Source of the DNA: Candidatus Equibacterium intestinale
GTDB lineage: Bacteria > Bacteroidota > Bacteroidia > Bacteroidales > UBA932
NCBI GenBank assembly: GCA_018064305.1
Contig: JAGHVP010000206.1
Coordinates: 1-10,631, forward strand
DNA length: 10,631 nt
Direction of reading: 5' to 3'
Position 1 is the stretch's first letter, and the number at the start of each line of letters is the position of its first letter. The position numbers and the translations under genes were made by a program. The notes beneath the pieces were generated by a model. The model worked only from the letters and a program-made list of their open reading frames with translations. It was not told where the DNA came from and searched no databases. Below, piece after piece: positions 6,296 through 10,631 of the stretch.

Positions 6296-8395
6296 ATGAG
6301 GCAATTCTTACTGTTTATCCTGATGATGGCAGCACCGCTTGTGGCCGGCTGCACCGATTACCAACCAGGGCTGGACAACCTGCAGAAGCAGATCGACGAG
6401 CTCACAACCGACTGCAGCAAAGCCAATTCAAATGCAGAATCACTGCAGAAAATGATTGAAGCCATCAGCAGCAACGAGTCTGCTGTTTCATACACTGCCA
6501 TCAAGGAAGGAGGCAGTGTCGTGGGGTTCAAGATCAATTTTTCAGAATCCGGTGAGGTCACTGTCTACAACAGCAACTGCGCACTTTCTGTAATCAAGCA
6601 GGACGGCAGATACTGGTGGGCCGAAAATGGAGACCCCATTATGATTGACGGCAGAAAAGTTGAAATCTCAAAAGAGAGCGCCGCACCTCAGTTCAAAGTC
6701 GAGGACAACACACTGAAAATGTCGCTCGACGGCGAAGCCACCTGGGCAGATGCCGCCTCCCTTCCGCAGGAAAGCGTGACAGGCATTACCGACAGCCAGT
6801 ATGCGATCACCGTAACACTTGCCGACGGCAGCAGCATCGCAATTGAAAAGGCAGACGTATTCGGACTTGAATTCGCCGCTCCCGACATGATAATTACGAA
6901 AGAAAGTCCTTCTGTCTCCGTTCCCTATAGAGTCACAGGAAACATTTCAACGCCTGAGGTTCAGGTCATAGCGCCCGACGGATGGCTTGCAAAAGCACAG
7001 CACACATCAGACTTTGAAGGAACTATAACCATCACAGCCACAGATCCCTGCAACAGCAGCCCCGTATGCGCCACGGTTTCGGACGGCCACGGCAGAGTGA
7101 TTGTAGAAGCCATTCCCGTCACAGTGGACATCGAAAGCTTTGCCGCTCAGCAAGAACCCGTGAAAATGCCCATACTGGCATGGGCGGGCCTTGCGGCACA
7201 CGCATCCCAGAAGGGCTACAGAGACATGGCCGCGGCAGGTTTCACCCTCAATATGCCTCATGCTCTCTACAGTACAGACCAGGTAGCACTCCTGAACGAA
7301 GAGATGACTGAAGTTCTGGGCTTCGACACTGTAGAAGACCGTTTCCAGAAAATCATGGATGCCGCCACCGGCACTGGCATCAAGCAGGTAATATATGCCC
7401 CAGTCGGTTCCAGCGACGAAACCATTCTGAGATTCATCAACAAATGGAAGGACCACCCCGCATTCGGCGGATACCAGACACGAGACGAGCCAGAGCCGGG
7501 AGACACCGATACATTCCTCAAGATGGCTCATTTCAAAGAACTTGTGGATATCAACGACCCCGACCACTTCTGTTTCTTCAACATGCGCGAGTGCTACACC
7601 CACGAAGAATCGTGGTATGAAGGCCACATCAACGAGTTGCTCACAATAGTGAAACCTGATTTCTATGCCTTCGACAGTTATCCCTGCCTCATCAATGACA
7701 AGGTGGATGCCCACTGGTACAAGTCGCTCGAGGTCAACAGCCGCCTCGCAAAGCAGAACGGCATAAGTTTCTGGGGGTTCGCCAATGCCTGCCAGTTTGA
7801 CAACAATATCGTGAAAAGCGACACCAAGGCATACCCCAACGTGGCCAACATCCGCCTGCAGCAATATTCAAACCTCGCTTACGGCGCACAGGGACTCTGC
7901 TACTTCATGTTCGAGCTTCTCATAGGCAACAACTTCGGAGGCACTGTCACTCCCGGGCACACCTCAGCTATCCAGCCCGACGGATCATATACCGACATAT
8001 ACGACGCCATATCTGCAGTAAACAATGAAATCCAGAATCTGGCGCACATTTTCCTAGGCTGCAACGTAACATCAGTCCGCCACACTTCCGACCGCCGTTT
8101 CCAGCCGCCTGTCCCCTATTCCACCACAAAATTCATGGAAGAGGACTATCCGGCAGAGCTTGACGACTACACGGTGGAGGTGAAGAAGCCTGTACTCATC
8201 TCGCAGTTCTCCAACGGAGGCCACCGGTGTATGATGGTGGTCAACAAATCATTCAGCGAGACCGACGACGTGTCGTTCACATTCAACAAAGACATCTGGC
8301 AGGTCAACAAAGACGGATCCGTCAGCACAGTTGCAAAAGGTGTATTCCAGAAAACCATGGACCCGGGCGACGCACTCATTTTCAGATTTGATTAA
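6296..8395 (+). CDS. Lipoprotein with DUF4988-type N-terminus, Ig-like domain and TIM-barrel glycosidase-like domain
   Basis: This 699-residue protein has a lipoprotein signal ending LVAGC (Cys19), so it is membrane-anchored, probably on the surface. Residues about 20-60 form a short coiled coil (LDNLQKQIDELTTD). A DUF4988-like region follows to about 190, with KEGGSVVGFKINFSESGEVT, and an Ig-like beta domain spans about 195-285. From Met291 (MPILAWAGLAAHAS) to about 580 the sequence reads as a TIM-barrel hydrolase: GGYQTRDEPEPGD with Asp397-Glu398, FYAFDSYPC, ISFWGFANACQF, and LQQYSNLAYGAQGLCYFMFE ending at Glu540. Glu398 and Glu540 are the best acid/base and nucleophile candidates by analogy with retaining clan GH-A enzymes; this is inference. 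A C-terminal beta domain (about 600-699) holds CMMVVNKSF and MDPGDALIFRFD. I recognise no CAZy family. It leads a rightward unit with the 8422 gene, 26 bases downstream. Confidence 0.88.
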   Translation: MRQFLLFILMMAAPLVAGCTDYQPGLDNLQKQIDELTTDCSKANSNAESLQKMIEAISSNESAVSYTAIKEGGSVVGFKINFSESGEVTVYNSNCALSVIKQDGRYWWAENGDPIMIDGRKVEISKESAAPQFKVEDNTLKMSLDGEATWADAASLPQESVTGITDSQYAITVTLADGSSIAIEKADVFGLEFAAPDMIITKESPSVSVPYRVTGNISTPEVQVIAPDGWLAKAQHTSDFEGTITITATDPCNSSPVCATVSDGHGRVIVEAIPVTVDIESFAAQQEPVKMPILAWAGLAAHASQKGYRDMAAAGFTLNMPHALYSTDQVALLNEEMTEVLGFDTVEDRFQKIMDAATGTGIKQVIYAPVGSSDETILRFINKWKDHPAFGGYQTRDEPEPGDTDTFLKMAHFKELVDINDPDHFCFFNMRECYTHEESWYEGHINELLTIVKPDFYAFDSYPCLINDKVDAHWYKSLEVNSRLAKQNGISFWGFANACQFDNNIVKSDTKAYPNVANIRLQQYSNLAYGAQGLCYFMFELLIGNNFGGTVTPGHTSAIQPDGSYTDIYDAISAVNNEIQNLAHIFLGCNVTSVRHTSDRRFQPPVPYSTTKFMEEDYPAELDDYTVEVKKPVLISQFSNGGHRCMMVVNKSFSETDDVSFTFNKDIWQVNKDGSVSTVAKGVFQKTMDPGDALIFRFD

Positions 8396-8421
8396 CTTGA
8401 AATATAAATAATTAAACAAAT

Positions 8422-10631
8422 ATGAAGAGAATCCTATCAATCATCGCTCTGGCATCAATGCTGGTGGTGTCCTGTCAGAACTACGACCAGGACATTGAAT
8501 CCATGCAGAAAGAACTTGATGCGCTCAAGACAGCTACCACAGACTTCAATTCCAGCATCGAGTCGCTCCAGCAGATAGTTAACGCAATCAGCAGCGGAGA
8601 CAAGGTCGAGGGCATCATACCTGTTGAAAAGAACGGAGCCGTTGCCGGATATACCGTCAAGTTCAAGGATGCAGGCAGCGTCACAGACTACAACAACCCT
8701 GCAGCCATCACTGTAGGAGAGGATAACGGCAACTACTACTGGAAGGCTGGCAGCGAGTGGCTCAAAGATGCAGAGGGCAACCGCATAAGCATTGTTGGAG
8801 AAGATGCGGCCGTGCCCCAGTTCAAAGTTGAGAACGGCAGCCTGCTGTATTCCGTCGACAACGGTGCCAGCTGGAACAACGCCGGCAATGTAACGAAGAA
8901 GCTTATCGAAAGTGTAACCGAAGATGCGTCGGCAGTATATTTCAAGCTTGCTGGCGGACAGACCATCACCCTCCCGAAAGAGCAGGAGTTCTCGATTTCT
9001 TTCTCAAACTGCCCGCAGTCGATGAAAGCCGGTGAAACCGCCACAGTTTCATATTCAGTGACAGGCGCAACCGACAACATATTCATCAGGACATACACTC
9101 AGGCAGGCTGGAAGGCAGTCATCAGTGAGACATCAGCGTCTGCCGGGACTATCACTGTCACTGCACCGGACCCCATCACCGAATTCCCCGTACTCGTGCT
9201 TCTTTCCGACAACAAGGGCAAGGCAGTTGTAACAGCCATTCCCCTGGGGGAACAGGGCGGTGACACTCCCGACACACCCGATGTTCCGGACGATCCTGTC
9301 GAAGATCCTGTCCTTACAACTTCACTTACCGCATATGAGGTTTCATACGAGGGAGGCGATATATCTGTAACCGTTTCAACCAACCTTGACTACACTGTGT
9401 CTGTAAGTGGAGACTGGATCCACGCCGAAGACACCAAGGCAGTACGCGAGGATGTCCTTTCATTCTTCATTGACGAAAATGACTCTTACGAATCACGCAC
9501 GGCCACCATCACATTTGCAAAAGACAGTCACTCAGTATCAGTTGCAGTGCTCCAGAGCGGCAAACCCGGCAGCGAAGGTCCCTCCGACCTCCCCTACAGC
9601 CACGACCTCTCGGCAAACGGCACCGCCAACTGCTATATTGTAATAGAAGCCGGCGACGACTACTCGTTCGAGTGCAAATATTACGGTAACGGCCAGGACG
9701 GTATACTCGAATGCGAAGACGACCCCGACGGAGTGGAGTTCCATACCGACAACGCATCCATCTCGTCTGTTGCCACCCCCGCAGTTGCGAACGTCATCTG
9801 GCAGAAAGATGCAGACAACCAGGTCACAACCACAATGATCACCGATGTCAAGTATGACAAGAGCAAGAAAGTCATTACTTTCAAGTCTGACGGCACAAAA
9901 GGCAATGCCATTATCGGTGTGTACGACAAATATAACGAACTTCTCTGGAGCTGGCACATCTGGTGCACCGATATGCCGAAGAGCATCAAATATTATTCTT
10001 CATGCTATGAAGTTGACTATTATGTGATGGACCGAAACCTCGGAGCCACATCATGCAACGCAGCAGACGGAAGGAAGACATTCGGAGCACACTGCCAGTG
10101 GGGCCGCAAAGATCCGTTCCTCCTTCACGCCGGATGGAGGGACGACATGGTCGACAACCCCGACAACACTCTCTATTCAGCCATCACAATGCCCGACAAG
10201 GCATTCAGGGGCGAAACACGCTCTAACGACTGGATGGGCACCCGCAGCAACCATACAAACCACTACCTCTGGGGCAACTGCGAGTCAGAAGAGATTGTTG
10301 AAACTGCTGAAACTGTCAAGACAATCTATGACCCCTGCCCCGTAGGATATATGGTTCCTTCAACAGATGTATTCCAGGACCTCACTCCTAACGACGTACA
10401 GGCAGCAGAGCAGGGCTTCTATGTAGCCGCAGCCGACGGACAGCAGCTGTTCTTCCCCTATGCCGGCATCGGCGACAAGGGAGACAACGGCCACACATAC
10501 GACGGATGGTATGCATACTGGGGTGAGAGTCCCGTCCAGGCCGGAAAGTCAGACTCTATCTGCCACGGCACGCTCACATTCTCATGCTGGTTCAATGCCT
10601 GCGCGCATACATTCGGCAAATCTGCGGCTGC
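8422..10631 (+). CDS. Surface lipoprotein: DUF4988-type, Ig-like, BACON and Fib_succ_major (FISUMP)-type domains; 3' end outside window
   Basis: The frame is open from ATG 8422 to the window end, 736 codons without a stop, so the C-terminus is missing. The signal MKRILSIIALASMLVVSC gives a lipidated Cys18. A coiled coil (IESMQKELDALKT) and DUF4988-like region reach about residue 190, then an Ig-like domain to about 275, both paralogous to the 6296 protein. An acidic Pro-rich linker (DTPDTPDVPDDPVEDP, 281-296) leads to a BACON domain at about 298-380, with a central Trp and ending VAVLQSG. Residues 390-520 include LSANGTANCYIV and LLWSWHIW, a module that commonly precedes FISUMP domains. The FISUMP-type part shows MDRNLGATS (Asp537), CQWGRKDPF (Trp560) and YDPCPVGYMVPS (636-647). 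No catalytic signature is visible. Its likely role is binding glycan at the surface, similar to SusE/SusF-type proteins; this is inferred from modules and location. Confidence 0.93.
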   Translation, partial: MKRILSIIALASMLVVSCQNYDQDIESMQKELDALKTATTDFNSSIESLQQIVNAISSGDKVEGIIPVEKNGAVAGYTVKFKDAGSVTDYNNPAAITVGEDNGNYYWKAGSEWLKDAEGNRISIVGEDAAVPQFKVENGSLLYSVDNGASWNNAGNVTKKLIESVTEDASAVYFKLAGGQTITLPKEQEFSISFSNCPQSMKAGETATVSYSVTGATDNIFIRTYTQAGWKAVISETSASAGTITVTAPDPITEFPVLVLLSDNKGKAVVTAIPLGEQGGDTPDTPDVPDDPVEDPVLTTSLTAYEVSYEGGDISVTVSTNLDYTVSVSGDWIHAEDTKAVREDVLSFFIDENDSYESRTATITFAKDSHSVSVAVLQSGKPGSEGPSDLPYSHDLSANGTANCYIVIEAGDDYSFECKYYGNGQDGILECEDDPDGVEFHTDNASISSVATPAVANVIWQKDADNQVTTTMITDVKYDKSKKVITFKSDGTKGNAIIGVYDKYNELLWSWHIWCTDMPKSIKYYSSCYEVDYYVMDRNLGATSCNAADGRKTFGAHCQWGRKDPFLLHAGWRDDMVDNPDNTLYSAITMPDKAFRGETRSNDWMGTRSNHTNHYLWGNCESEEIVETAETVKTIYDPCPVGYMVPSTDVFQDLTPNDVQAAEQGFYVAAADGQQLFFPYAGIGDKGDNGHTYDGWYAYWGESPVQAGKSDSICHGTLTFSCWFNACAHTFGKSAA

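Noticed and set aside
7007..7864. 285-residue open frame on the minus strand opposite the TIM-barrel gene.
   Set aside because: It is a shadow of the GC-rich third positions of the real gene. It has no start context, signal peptide or recognisable domain, and the sense frame has clear family motifs.
8396..8421. Possible separate promoter or terminator between the two DUF4988-type genes.
   Set aside because: Only 26 AT-rich bases with no hairpin and no TAnnTTTG match; the genes are best read as one operon.

Overview
The window is part of a polysaccharide utilization locus (PUL) from a Bacteroidota genome, most likely order Bacteroidales. The evidence is a SusC/SusD pair, several outer-membrane-type lipoproteins, Bacteroidetes-specific modules (BACON, DUF4988, a Fib_succ_major/FISUMP-type domain) and a sequence matching the Bacteroides promoter consensus (-33 TTG, 20-base spacer, -7 TAnnTTTG). 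Base composition looks close to balanced, which would fit Muribaculaceae-like or Alistipes-like gut lineages, but the genus is not established. No mobile element, CRISPR array, tRNA or rRNA is visible.

Layout. 1-864 is the C-terminal third of a SusC-type TonB-dependent transporter. 884-2788 is its SusD-type glycan-binding lipoprotein. 2789-2953 holds a strong terminator hairpin followed by a promoter. 2954-4354 is a secreted GH29 alpha-L-fucosidase. On the opposite strand, 4360-6228 encodes a secreted protein with beta-propeller-like repeats and a C-terminal beta-sandwich, probably a carbohydrate-active enzyme of unassigned family. 6229-6295 is a short AT-rich divergent promoter region with a perfect 12-base palindrome. 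6296-8395 encodes a lipoprotein with a DUF4988-type N-terminus, an Ig-like domain and a TIM-barrel glycosidase-like domain of unassigned family. From 8422 to the end of the window is an incomplete gene for a large surface lipoprotein (DUF4988 type, Ig-like, BACON, FISUMP type).

How the genes fit together. SusC/SusD would capture and import an oligosaccharide. The TIM-barrel lipoprotein and the BACON/FISUMP lipoprotein probably sit on the cell surface and cut or hold the parent glycan. The fucosidase and the propeller protein have non-lipoprotein-like signals and would trim the product, most simply in the periplasm. The fucosidase implies a fucose-containing target (host, plant or algal glycan); the sequence does not say which. 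There are at least three transcription units: susCD ending at the 2830 hairpin, the fucosidase alone, and the divergent pair (propeller gene leftward, two DUF4988-type genes rightward). No regulator (HTCS, SusR or ECF sigma/anti-sigma) lies in the window.

The most notable points are two unassigned candidate glycan-active enzymes and a tandem pair of lipoproteins that share about 285 N-terminal residues but carry entirely different C-terminal modules.
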